Positions 8,895 through 15,734 of a stretch of 64,000 nucleotides of DNA are shown here, piece by piece. Both the position numbers and the translations under genes were made by a program. Under the pieces are notes generated by a model, which was not told the DNA's origin, searched no databases, and saw only the letters and a program-made list of their open reading frames with translations. This DNA comes from Leptospira jelokensis. Lineage in GTDB: Bacteria > Spirochaetota > Leptospiria > Leptospirales > Leptospiraceae. The DNA is taken from NCBI RefSeq assembly GCF_004769635.1, contig NZ_RQGH01000035.1, positions 14,904 to 78,903 of the forward strand, in the 5' to 3' direction. The first letter of the stretch is position 1; each line of letters opens with the position of its first letter.

Positions 8895-8906
8895 CCTGGT
8901 ACCAGG
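8895..8906. promoter_or_regulatory. 12-bp palindrome upstream of the HicB-like gene
   Basis: CCTGGTACCAGG is a perfect palindrome 63 bp before the ATG at 8969. Autoregulated toxin–antitoxin operons commonly have such an operator, but no regulator is assigned. Confidence 0.35.
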
Positions 8907-8968
8907 TTGTTTGTTTTGAAAATTTGAATAAATGCAATTTCGAGAGGGAAAGGAAAATAGGTTTTAAA

Positions 8969-9445
8969 ATGATCAACGTTGATTTGGGATCAGTTGTAGT
9001 TTATGGAAAAATCCCCATGGTCTTTTTAGGAAGACCATTTAAAATTCATTTCTTCACTTATAAAGTAGATGCTGATGAATCTACTGAAGAATGCTTCGCT
9101 TCCGTTATTCTGGAACTTGGTTTTTTCTCATATGGAAATTCTGTAGAGGAATCACAACAAAATATGAGATCAGAGCTCAAGGAATTTTCCCAAAATTTAA
9201 AATCGAAGGCTCATTTTATAAATGCAATAGAAAATCTTTCGTTAGAACATCTCTGGGATATTTATAGAAAATTAAATTTTCTAAATGGAGATCCAGAACA
9301 CGAATATTACTTTAAATTAAAACAAGAGAATTCAGAATTGAAAGAATCTAACAACGAGAAAGACGAACAGATTTTCTCGTTAAAGATTGATATAGATAAA
9401 CTGAACAGGCAGCTGAATTCTAATGAGAGTGTCCCTTTATCCTGA
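8969..9445 (+). CDS. HicB-like protein with coiled-coil tail (tentative)
   Basis: The start chosen is ATG 8969, preceded by an A/G-rich GGAAAGGAAAA ribosome site; a TTG at 8924 would add 15 residues. The first ~85 residues show a HicB-like order: a β-hairpin (PFKIHFFTYKV), a second strand (CFASVILELGFFSYG), then GNSVEESQQNMRSELKEF, matching the G-x-T-x-EEA..n..E.l pattern of HicB antitoxins. The last ~40 residues are a heptad-rich coiled coil instead of the usual HTH or RHH. It overlaps the next gene by 23 bp, as hicBA-type pairs often do. The assignment is by pattern only. Confidence 0.4.
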   Translation: MINVDLGSVVVYGKIPMVFLGRPFKIHFFTYKVDADESTEECFASVILELGFFSYGNSVEESQQNMRSELKEFSQNLKSKAHFINAIENLSLEHLWDIYRKLNFLNGDPEHEYYFKLKQENSELKESNNEKDEQIFSLKIDIDKLNRQLNSNESVPLS

Positions 9446-9725
9446 ATTTTTGGATTATGAAAAAGTTAAAAATCTTTTAATTCAAAAACTTCTTGGAATA
9501 CAATTTGAACTAGAAAATGCACTTTATGAGGGAGCAAAGAGTCAGTTCGTTACTGTTTACTTAAAGCTTCCCGGTGATGAGTTTTTAATTCCTGTAAGTG
9601 TATACATTCCTGAGAAAAAAATATCAAGAAATCGATTCTTCACGATTTGCAATCGTTTACAATTGGATATTAAAGATTTTGATAACCAGTGTGGATTTAA
9701 GAGGAAAACTAATCTTCCCCAATAA
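9423..9725 (+). CDS. HicA-like small protein lacking the catalytic histidine (tentative)
   Basis: This 100-residue protein is translated from ATG 9423, inside the 3' end of the upstream gene. The middle and end (IPVSVYIPEKKISRNRFFTICNRLQLDIKDF) follow the HicA layout, in which a strand with a basic substrate loop is followed by a helix ending in L.l...eF. HicA toxins carry a GSHH-type motif with the catalytic His; the equivalent stretch here is GAKSQF, with no His. If related, it is probably an inactive or repurposed relative. It converges with the repressor gene, the two overlapping by 17 bp. Confidence 0.35.
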   Translation: MRVSLYPEFLDYEKVKNLLIQKLLGIQFELENALYEGAKSQFVTVYLKLPGDEFLIPVSVYIPEKKISRNRFFTICNRLQLDIKDFDNQCGFKRKTNLPQ

Positions 9726-10080
9726 ACCCTCGAATAACGCCGAATAGCTTCGCTCGATCTGCTTTCTTAAGTTCCAATAATGATTCGATTATTTCTTTGA
9801 GCTCGGGATCCTTCAGGATTTTTCGGGTGAATTCCAAATCCTCTGTCAGTGCATTTTTTTTGATTTCCATGTGGCCAGTGCCATCCAAAAGCCAGTCGGC
9901 GGAAATGCCATAGATTCGTTCGATTAGAAGGGCAGTGGACCGGGACATGAGAGATTTTCCCGAAAGGAAAGTGGAAACAGTGCTCTGCGCGATTCCGATA
10001 GAGTTTGCGAAATCGACTTGTTTGATTCCAATTTTTTCGACAACTTGCCGAAATCTGTCTGAAAATTTGTCTTTGCTCAC
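9709..10080 (-). CDS. XRE-family prophage repressor (CI-like)
   Basis: This 123-residue protein starts at GTG 10080. Residues ~8–65 are a canonical HTH_3 domain (KQVDFANSIGIAQSTVSTFLSGK), followed by GISADWLLDGTG, which is typical of CI-like phage repressors and SinR relatives. The C-terminal ~45 residues are helical and probably dimerise; there is no LexA-like autoprotease domain. It faces the antirepressor operon across 190 bp that hold three TTCGGTGA-type half sites. The arrangement indicates the lysogeny switch. The GTG start may keep expression low. Confidence 0.88.
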   Translation of the reverse strand: MSKDKFSDRFRQVVEKIGIKQVDFANSIGIAQSTVSTFLSGKSLMSRSTALLIERIYGISADWLLDGTGHMEIKKNALTEDLEFTRKILKDPELKEIIESLLELKKADRAKLFGVIRGFIGED

Positions 10081-10160
10081 CGAATTTATTATTGCCTTTT
10101 TCTTCGGTCACCGAAGACTTGATCTAGTGAATTTTTGCACCTATTTAAATATCGGTGAAT
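10077..10160. promoter_or_regulatory. Operator cluster of the lysogeny switch
   Basis: TTCGGTGA half sites appear as TCACCGAA (10077–10084), as the dyad CTTCGGT-C-ACCGAAG (10102–10116) and as ATCGGTGA (10151–10158). The first overlaps the repressor start codon, which fits autoregulation. The divergent promoters for the repressor and the 10273 operon should lie here. Confidence 0.6.
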
Positions 10161-10224
10161 GATATTCAAAAAAAGCAAGCATTACACTGAGCGGAAGAGG
10201 GATCTAGGAAATTTTTTTAAGAGA

Positions 10225-10235
10225 TTTTCCGATAT
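10225..10235 (+). promoter_or_regulatory. TTTTCCGATAT element before the early operon
   Basis: TTTTCCGATAT lies 39 nt from its GATA end to ATG 10273. It is one of the recurrent phage-specific elements described for 11233–11275, 34487–34507 and 58076–58118. Confidence 0.45.
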
Positions 10236-10272
10236 CCATTCCACCTTTTAAAATCGTGGTCAGGAGAAAGAA

Positions 10273-10557
10273 ATGGATACTAAAAGCAAACGCACAAAAC
10301 CCATGACTGGCCGCGAACTTCGAGCTGAGTTACTTTTACGAGGGATAACAATCCTTCAGATTATGGAAGCATTGAACGGAGTCCCAACGTATGAAACGAT
10401 TCAAGGGACAGTCGCTGGTGCAAAAAGAAACCCGAGAGTTTTGAAATACCTTAATGATATCGGAATTGATCACGGCAGGACTTTCGGAAGAATGCTCGTG
10501 TCCCTTGAAGACGGATCAAAGAAGCTGGTGGACGTCAAAAAAAACGAGGCCGCTTGA
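10273..10557 (+). CDS. Small Cro/Ner-like DNA-binding protein (tentative)
   Basis: This 94-residue protein starts at ATG 10273 after a strong AGGAGAAAGAA ribosome site. TGRELRAELLLRGITILQIMEALNGVPTYETI reads as a helix-turn-helix of the Ner/Cro type with a short basic tail (AGAKRNP). It is the first gene transcribed away from the repressor, the cro position in temperate phages. Its stop codon is followed one base later by the ATG of the Rha-like gene. The function is inferred from position and fold pattern. Confidence 0.55.
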   Translation: MDTKSKRTKPMTGRELRAELLLRGITILQIMEALNGVPTYETIQGTVAGAKRNPRVLKYLNDIGIDHGRTFGRMLVSLEDGSKKLVDVKKNEAA

Positions 10558-10558
10558 G

Positions 10559-11191
10559 ATGGAATTAGCGGAAATTCAAAATCAACTTACAATGTCTTCG
10601 CTTGAGATCGCGGAGCTCACTTTAAAGGAGCACAAACACGTGAGAAGGGACATAGAGGTGATGTTACGCAAACTCGCATTAGATGAGTCCAGATTTGGGC
10701 ATACCTATAAAGATGCCTCAAATAGGACTCAAAACTTCTATCGCCTTCCAAAGCGTGAATGTCTGATTTTGATTTCAGGTTATTCAGTCGAGCTTCGAGC
10801 GAAAATTATAGATCGATGGCAGGAATTGGAAAAAGCGGTCCCGTTCGAGTTAAGGCAAAAATCCAAGGCAGTTCGGAACGCCTATACTCAATGCCTGAGA
10901 AATCATGGAGTGAATAAACCTCATGAATTCATCCAATTGACCTATACCCATAAAGAAAAATTACAGATCCCGAGAACCAAGAAAAAGGATCAGTATGATT
11001 CTGAGGAGATCCTGCTGACAGCAGCTGCAGAAATGCTGACTCAGTGGCATGTAGAAAAAAAATCTCTAAATGGTTACAAGGAAATCAAACCAGCTGCGGT
11101 GATTTCTGCCAATGCGGTCTTTGCTTCCACTATCGGCTTGGAAGAGGGTAGCATTGGCAAAGCGAAACAATTAAGCAGTGAGGCCGCTTGA
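10559..11191 (+). CDS. Rha-family phage regulatory protein
   Basis: This 210-residue protein starts at ATG 10559, in the arrangement TGAGATG. Residues 8–95 form the Rha domain (SSLEIAELTLKEHKHVRRDIEVM.., FYRLPKRECLILISGYSVELRAKIIDRWQELE), a hallmark of phage Rha/antirepressor proteins that interfere with host regulation. The C-terminal half is a separate basic region (VNKPHEFIQLTYTHKEKL, AAAEMLTQWHV). It probably acts with the downstream KilA-N protein on the lysis–lysogeny decision. The junctions at both ends of the gene carry the same GAGGCCGCTTGAGATG sequence (10546 and 11180), a short direct duplication. Confidence 0.8.
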   Translation: MELAEIQNQLTMSSLEIAELTLKEHKHVRRDIEVMLRKLALDESRFGHTYKDASNRTQNFYRLPKRECLILISGYSVELRAKIIDRWQELEKAVPFELRQKSKAVRNAYTQCLRNHGVNKPHEFIQLTYTHKEKLQIPRTKKKDQYDSEEILLTAAAEMLTQWHVEKKSLNGYKEIKPAAVISANAVFASTIGLEEGSIGKAKQLSSEAA

Positions 11192-11232
11192 GATGTCAGT
11201 TCAGACATACGTGAGAATGTCTATGGATGACG

Positions 11233-11275
11233 AAATATCGGAAAAGTCTTTGAACGGGATTATTTCCGATATTTC
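11233..11275 (+). repeat. 43-bp duplicated element, copy 1 (12-bp dyad)
   Basis: The perfect arms AAATATCGGAAA (11233–11244) and TTTCCGATATTT (11263–11274) flank an 18-nt spacer. All 43 bases are identical, in inverted orientation, to 58076–58118. A frame starting at ATG 11193 runs through the element, but it soon becomes a shadow of the XRE gene. The copies are almost 47 kb apart, so a shared binding factor or a recombination site is likely. Confidence 0.8.
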
Positions 11276-11361
11276 CAAAACCAGATTGGTGGTGAGATCT
11301 TCAATAAAACCTTCAAGTCAACCAGGTCGATCTAGAGAAAATGCCGATAAGGATAAGGACG

Positions 11362-11607
11362 ATGGAAAAGGACTTAATAAAGAAAATCATCAAGAAGCGG
11401 AAAGAGCTCTTAGAGTCCGAAGCTTCCGACAGAGAAGCATTGATTCAATACATTCGGCAATTCGTAGAATCCAAACGGGGAAACCAAGCTTGGTTAGCGA
11501 ACGAGAGCGAAGTTCATGCTCAAAAAATATCGAATCTAATGAATGGAACTGGAACTCCACCGTCCATCGAGACATTAATCAAGCTTGCCGAGGTTATAAT
11601 AAAGTAA
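11362..11607 (+). CDS. Small XRE/Cro-like DNA-binding protein
   Basis: The protein has 81 residues from ATG 11362 (ATG 11341 would add MPIRIRT). After a basic helix (KDLIKKIIKKRKELLE) comes an HTH_3-like domain, FVESKRGNQAWLANESEVHAQKISNLM..GTPPSIETLIKLAEVI, where the LAN..EV..QKIS segment is the recognition region. It sits between Rha and the KilA-N antirepressor and is a candidate second Cro/CII-type regulator. The reading of this frame is clearly better than the overlapping longer frame. Confidence 0.6.
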   Translation: MEKDLIKKIIKKRKELLESEASDREALIQYIRQFVESKRGNQAWLANESEVHAQKISNLMNGTGTPPSIETLIKLAEVIIK

Positions 11608-11677
11608 ACAAAACGTTTACTTTTGCGATTGAAAATGTAATCGCTCCGTTTATATTCTGTTCTCAGGAGGCCCTGGG

Positions 11678-12499
11678 ATGGAATTGAATCAGACATTTCT
11701 TACTTATCCAAAAGATGATCAAATACATAGGATTGAATATAAGAAAAACGGTTACGTGAATGTAACCGAAATGGCGAAGATTTTTGGCAAAGATCAGTTC
11801 GATTTTTTCCGCCATAAAACTGCCAATGAATATATCCAGGCTCTAAGTCGATCTACTGGTTTACCTGAAGGTGAGCTAAAATACGTTATTCAAGGTGGCA
11901 ATCAAAAGGATTCTAACCGTTCCGTGAATTCTCGGAACGGTGAATTTGCAGAGAATACGCCAAACAAATGCAAAGTAGAACAGGGCACTTTTTGCCATCC
12001 TAAGCTTGCAATTCGATTCGCTCAGTGGCTGAATGCTGACTTTGCAGTTTGGGTAGATGGGAAAATTCTCGAAATACTTAATCCACCAACTAAGGAAGAA
12101 TCGTTTGAGGAAAAAACATTATCCGTTATTCAAGGATTGCTTTCTAAAGTCGAAACCCAAAAACACCAAATAGAGGATCTCACTCCCAAAGCAGAATTTG
12201 CAGACCATGTTGCCGAATCAGAATCTCACTTTGATTTTAGAGAGGTATGCAAAGAGCTCGCCTTAGAAGGAATTGGAGAGAAAAGACTATTCAGTTGGTG
12301 CCGAGATCATGGTATTCTCATGTCTTCAAATGAGCCTTACCAAGAATATGTTGGAAGAGGATTATTAAAGTTAGTACTCGTTCCTTATTCCAAAGGAGAC
12401 GGAACAAAAGATTTTCATAGAAAACCTGTTTGGACTGGCAAGGGGCTACAATGGCTCGATAAGAAACTTCGTGAAAGTGGATTTCGGGAGGCCATATGA
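11678..12499 (+). CDS. KilA-N / KilAC antirepressor
   Basis: This 273-residue protein has two parts. Residues ~15–135 match the KilA-N domain (YVNVTEMAKIFGK..FDFFRHKTANEYI, GTFCHPKLAIRFAQWLNADFAVWVDGKI). After a helical linker, residues ~185–270 match the phage antirepressor KilAC domain (FDFREVCKELALEGIGEKRLFSWCRDHGIL, GKGLQWLDKKLRE). Such proteins bind DNA or the repressor and favour lytic growth. A GGAGGCC ribosome site precedes ATG 11678. It overlaps the next gene by 4 bp. Confidence 0.88.
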   Translation: MELNQTFLTYPKDDQIHRIEYKKNGYVNVTEMAKIFGKDQFDFFRHKTANEYIQALSRSTGLPEGELKYVIQGGNQKDSNRSVNSRNGEFAENTPNKCKVEQGTFCHPKLAIRFAQWLNADFAVWVDGKILEILNPPTKEESFEEKTLSVIQGLLSKVETQKHQIEDLTPKAEFADHVAESESHFDFREVCKELALEGIGEKRLFSWCRDHGILMSSNEPYQEYVGRGLLKLVLVPYSKGDGTKDFHRKPVWTGKGLQWLDKKLRESGFREAI

Positions 12500-12930
12500 A
12501 TCTCTATCCTTACTTGAAAGAGGAACTCAAGTTATTCACCAAAAAGAAAAATGGCTCTGATGATTTGAATGATTACATGCCAATTTTCTTAGAAGATCAT
12601 TGGGAAGATTTGGGATTTATATCTCACGAACATGGAATGAGTGTGATAGAAAACCATTTAAAAAGCTATTTGTACATAAATATCCACGGACTTTTCCCAT
12701 GTGGATCCATCGAAAATGATTTCGAGAATGCCGTACCTGAAAGTTTTATGTTCGATTTTCATATGGCCCTTCGTCTCGCCTACCTCTCAGGGACAGTAAG
12801 AGGTAGAATCGCATTTAATAAAATGGTAAGGTGCCTAAGACTTTCATATGAAATTCGTCGAGATTTCCACTTAATAAAAGATGAATTTTATTCCGGTTTG
12901 AGAAAAGAATTTTGGGATAGATATCGTTAA
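12496..12930 (+). CDS. Conserved-looking phage protein of unknown function
   Basis: This 144-residue soluble protein starts at ATG 12496 inside the 3' end of the antirepressor gene, preceded by GGAGGCC. It is mostly helical (YPYLKEELKLFTKKKNGSDDLNDYMPIF). There are no recognisable motifs, signal or membrane segments. Tight overlap suggests co-translation with the antirepressor. Confidence 0.6.
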   Translation: MNLYPYLKEELKLFTKKKNGSDDLNDYMPIFLEDHWEDLGFISHEHGMSVIENHLKSYLYINIHGLFPCGSIENDFENAVPESFMFDFHMALRLAYLSGTVRGRIAFNKMVRCLRLSYEIRRDFHLIKDEFYSGLRKEFWDRYR

Positions 12931-12932
12931 AA

Positions 12933-13154
12933 ATGAAATTGGTTAGCCGAATCAACTTAAAAGAAATCAAAGCCATTCGAGTTAATCCTATCGGATCCAA
13001 GTTCACACATGAATTGTCACCAAAAGAAGTGAATCCTACTTTTCATTCACCAGATAGAAAAGTATCCGAACGTATTTCTATGTTAGTTGAGATTATTCGT
13101 GAATTACAAAGAGAATCGGATTGGAAAATTGAATTTGATACTTGGGAGGAATGA
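12933..13154 (+). CDS. Small protein of unknown function
   Basis: The product has 73 residues from ATG 12933, two bases after the preceding stop. It is basic at the N-terminus (LVSRINLKEIKAIRVNPIGS) and acidic at the C-terminus (DWKIEFDTWEE). There is no recognised domain. The spacing fits the operon, but the ribosome site is weak. Confidence 0.5.
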   Translation: MKLVSRINLKEIKAIRVNPIGSKFTHELSPKEVNPTFHSPDRKVSERISMLVEIIRELQRESDWKIEFDTWEE

Positions 13155-13157
13155 ATT

Positions 13158-13501
13158 TTGAAAGAAAGGAAGACAAAAGGAGTTTCGATCGGGACCATGC
13201 GCTTCGAAACGAAAGAAGAAACACTTCTGTATCTGAACAATCGACGGAATAAGACGTACGGGAAGTTTTATGGGATGCCGAATTCGGGCCATACACGCTC
13301 TCACCGTATTGCATTATCAAGGATCTAGATGCTGATGAGTATGTCGTTGTTGACGAAAAAGGAAAGATCTTTGGGAGATCGAGAGAGAAAGCTCTCTGCG
13401 TCTCACGAATTATCGATCTGGAAAGGAAAGTTAACACCGGAGCACAGTATCGTGATCAGGGGTGTGGAGTGGATACTTCGCTTAAGGGACGTTCAATCTA
13501 A
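13158..13501 (+). pseudogene. Frameshifted small phage gene
   Basis: Two protein-like frames meet here. From TTG 13158 a frame reads VSIGTMRFETKEETLLYLNN..YGKFYGMP and stops at 13328. A second frame, -1 relative to it, reads EFGPYTLSPYCIIKDLD and then ADEYVVVDEKGKIFGRSREK, and stops at 13501. Joining them near 13283 (…GMP + EFGP…) gives a smooth ~113-residue protein and needs only one lost G in ATGCCG/GAATTC. Neither half has a good start on its own. A short frame ending at 13580 (AKDAQAIGKILEEMKS) follows and may be another remnant. The family is not recognised. Confidence 0.5.
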
Positions 13502-13595
13502 CGTGAATTAGATTGAAGGAGTGGTAACGGCAAAAGATGCCCAGGCCATTGGAAAAATTTTGGAAGAAATGAAATCATAGCAATATAAAGCAAAA

Positions 13596-13637
13596 ACCCC
13601 CTCGGAGAGAATGTTTGGCGACGTTCTCTGAGGGGGT
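13596..13637 (-). terminator. Strong hairpin, terminator-like for leftward transcription
   Basis: ACCCCCTC-G-GAGA on the left pairs with TCTC-T-GAGGGGGT on the right, about 13 matched pairs. On the minus strand the stem is followed by TTTTT, the form of an intrinsic terminator. On the plus strand there is no T-run. No minus-strand gene is visible immediately upstream, so it may end antisense or stray transcription. Confidence 0.55.
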
Positions 13638-13727
13638 CCCGTGACTGTTCCGATAAAGGAAGTCTCCTATAGACTATCCCTAGTCGCGAATTGGTCAAGC
13701 TGAATTGCAAATGATTAGGGAGATTCT

Positions 13728-14708
13728 ATGCCTAACGATGTATTGGTTCCAGAGATTCAAATGAATCTTGAAGAGGCCATTTCAAAAACCAAACTGAACG
13801 GTCAAATCGTCCAGAGATTGATGTCGGAAGTTCTCAAGAAAGATGAGCATTACGGCGTCATTCCTGGAACGCAAAAACCCACCCTTCTCAAAAGTGGTGC
13901 GGAAAAACTGGCCTTCACCTTTCGACTAGATCCTCAGTACAAAACGGAAATCAACGATCTTGGAAATGGACACCGGGAAGTAATCGTCACTTGTACGATT
14001 TATTCTTCGGAGACTGAGAGAAGATTAGGATCTGGAAGCGGATCATGTTCTACTTTGGAAACAAAGTATCGCTACCGAGGAAATTCCTTTGAAGTAACTG
14101 ATGAAGAGATTCCACTGGACTACAAAGAGAAAAAAGATTTCTACAAAAAGCAAGGCTTCGGCGCCAAGCAGATAGACAATCAATGGCGATGGGTTCGCTT
14201 CCTTGGAGAAAGAGCAGAGAATCCAGATATCGCTGATCAGTACAACACGGTCCTCAAGATGGCTCAGAAGAGGGCTTTCATTGCAGCGACTCTGACAGTT
14301 CTTGCAGTGAGCGATATGTTTACTCAGGATGTCGAGGATTTCCTACAAACTCCTGCAGGTACGGTAAATCGCACCACAGGTGAGTTAGTTGACGAGAAGA
14401 ACAAAAAGCCAACTTCAAAACCAACAACTACCAATCAAAACAAACCAAATGGATCGCAACCTAATAACGATCCTCCAAAACCTGAACACCAAACTCCAGA
14501 TGAAAAGTTAGAAAAACTAGATGGAGAGTTGGATTCACTCGAAGAATCAAATGCTACTCGCGAACAGAAAATCGACCGTTTAACAAAACTTATGGAACGA
14601 TGGGATAAGCTCGCGGATGAGCTGACTGACACTGTTTACGGGAAAGGAATGCAACGGATGCAGACCTTGTTTGCTAAATATCAAGACGAGAAGGGAGGAT
14701 TATTCTAA
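13728..14708 (+). CDS. Phage DNA-recombination-associated protein with shared C-terminal module
   Basis: This 326-residue protein has the N-terminal core QIVQRLMSEVLKKDEHYGVI, LLKSGAEKLAFTFRL and NGHREVIVTCTIY, then GSGSCSTLETKYRYR and NTVLKMAQKRAFIAATL. This arrangement recurs in a phage family usually found near recombinases, ssDNA-annealing proteins and Gp157, but its biochemical role is not established. Residues ~230–265 are a Pro/Asn/Thr linker. The final ~65 residues (LDGELDSLEES….GMQRMQTLF) match the C-terminus of the protein at 15735. It is the first gene of the main early operon; a CCGATA element lies at 13650, 73 bp upstream. Confidence 0.7.
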   Translation: MPNDVLVPEIQMNLEEAISKTKLNGQIVQRLMSEVLKKDEHYGVIPGTQKPTLLKSGAEKLAFTFRLDPQYKTEINDLGNGHREVIVTCTIYSSETERRLGSGSGSCSTLETKYRYRGNSFEVTDEEIPLDYKEKKDFYKKQGFGAKQIDNQWRWVRFLGERAENPDIADQYNTVLKMAQKRAFIAATLTVLAVSDMFTQDVEDFLQTPAGTVNRTTGELVDEKNKKPTSKPTTTNQNKPNGSQPNNDPPKPEHQTPDEKLEKLDGELDSLEESNATREQKIDRLTKLMERWDKLADELTDTVYGKGMQRMQTLFAKYQDEKGGLF

Positions 14709-15310
14709 TGGAAGCTACAGCAACAAAAACAACAAAAGTCGAGAAACCGAAGAAATCTTTGGACTATATCCTCAAAGATAAAAAGGCACTAGATGAGCTC
14801 CTCGATTCAACAGATGGTGAATTGGATTCTACACTGGAAGAGTGGTTAGATGAAGTTTATAAAGATGTTGAAGCCAAAGTGGATAACATCGGTGGTCTCA
14901 TTCGTCATTTGGAGTTGGAAGCTTCCAATCACAAATCCTTTGAGGAAAGTTTTGCACAGAAGAGAAAGGCAAGGGAAGCTCAAGTAAAGAAAATCAAAGA
15001 GCACTTCAAAAACCTCATGTCGTATCGAAGTGTTGCGAAGCTTGAGGGTGAAGCATTTACACTGGCAGTTCAGAAAAATGGAGGCCTTGCTCCCATTAAA
15101 TTTCTTCCTCCCTTCGACAAAGAGTTTAGCGACAAAACTCTTAAAATGATTTCTGAGGAATATCTACCAAATGTTCCAAAGGAGCTCACTCGAACAGTTG
15201 TCGTTTTGGATACCGACAAACTCCGCGAGTACCTCTCTAGTGAAGAGAAGAAGGCCCATTTGGAGTTTGCAGTCAAGTTAGAGCATGGAACTCACCTGAG
15301 GGTAGATTGA
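14708..15310 (+). CDS. Gp157-family phage protein
   Basis: This 200-residue protein resembles siphovirus Gp157. An N-terminal acidic helical half (DGELDSTLEEWLDEVYKDVEAK) is followed by a predicted coiled coil ASNHKSFEESFAQKRKAREAQVKKIKEHF and a β-rich C-terminal half (AFTLAVQKNGG…PFDKEFSDKTL…ELTRTVVVLDTDKLREYL). Gp157 is tied to phage DNA replication or recombination and to resistance functions in streptococcal phages. It overlaps the preceding stop by 1 bp. Confidence 0.75.
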   Translation: MEATATKTTKVEKPKKSLDYILKDKKALDELLDSTDGELDSTLEEWLDEVYKDVEAKVDNIGGLIRHLELEASNHKSFEESFAQKRKAREAQVKKIKEHFKNLMSYRSVAKLEGEAFTLAVQKNGGLAPIKFLPPFDKEFSDKTLKMISEEYLPNVPKELTRTVVVLDTDKLREYLSSEEKKAHLEFAVKLEHGTHLRVD

Positions 15311-15555
15311 TGAACTTCCAGGCAGAAAATTTGATGAATCTTGTCGGCAAAAAAGAAACTCCCTCTCGCAAAGAGAGGGATCCTAAGGATACGTTCCCAG
15401 TGATCGCAAGGCTTCGCAAAGAAGTTTGTGATCTCCGGCATACGCGAAGGTATCTGGAAAATCAGATCATTGAACGGGACATCCTTTTGGAAAACGAAAG
15501 GAGCGTGAAAGCATTTATTGCAAAATCATTAATTCGATTTGAGGCGTATAGGTAA
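15310..15555 (+). CDS. Small coiled-coil protein of unknown function
   Basis: The product has 81 residues from ATG 15310, 1 bp overlapping the Gp157 stop. The first half is basic and polar (KKETPSRKERDPKDTF). The second half is heptad-like (LRKEVCDLRHTRRYLENQI). No domain is recognised. Confidence 0.55.
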   Translation: MNFQAENLMNLVGKKETPSRKERDPKDTFPVIARLRKEVCDLRHTRRYLENQIIERDILLENERSVKAFIAKSLIRFEAYR

Positions 15556-15728
15556 TGTTTGCGTTTCTGGAATCCGTGGCAGCTATCGTTGTGTTAGCTG
15601 TCATAGCGATAATTGTCCTTACGGTTTTGGAATCCATTTTGGAGTGTTTGCTTCAAAATCGATCCGTTTCTCGTAACCAACGCATCCTGAATAAAATCAA
15701 CAAAGACTTCGAAGAAAAGAGAAAGTAA
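15555..15728 (+). CDS. Small single-pass membrane protein
   Basis: A 57-codon frame starts at ATG 15555, in the overlap TAATG with the preceding stop. Residues ~3–30 form one strongly hydrophobic segment (AAIVVLAVIAIIVLTVL), and the rest is basic and polar (RNQRILNKINKDFEEKRK). The tight overlap supports translation. Small membrane proteins in early phage operons often act on the host envelope or in superinfection exclusion; here the function is unknown. Confidence 0.55.
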   Translation: MFAFLESVAAIVVLAVIAIIVLTVLESILECLLQNRSVSRNQRILNKINKDFEEKRK

Positions 15729-15734
15729 ATATTT

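Noticed and set aside
11178..11687. 169-codon frame across the 43-bp element and XRE gene
   Set aside because: Its second half is a shadow of the XRE-like gene and its translation is low-complexity. The first ~30 residues might still be a tiny gene starting at 11193.
7656..13252. Idea that TAA is recoded to Gln in this phage
   Set aside because: An in-frame TAA at 13250–13252 also links two open stretches, but many intact genes here end in TAA, and at 13.2 kb a -1 frameshift explains the data better.
13329..13511. 60-codon frame
   Set aside because: The alternative frame (IIKDLDADEYVVVDEKGK) is far more protein-like over the same bases.
5483..13697. 12-bp word GCGAATTGGTCA at 5483 and 13686
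   Set aside because: A 12-mer shared once in 64 kb is expected by chance.
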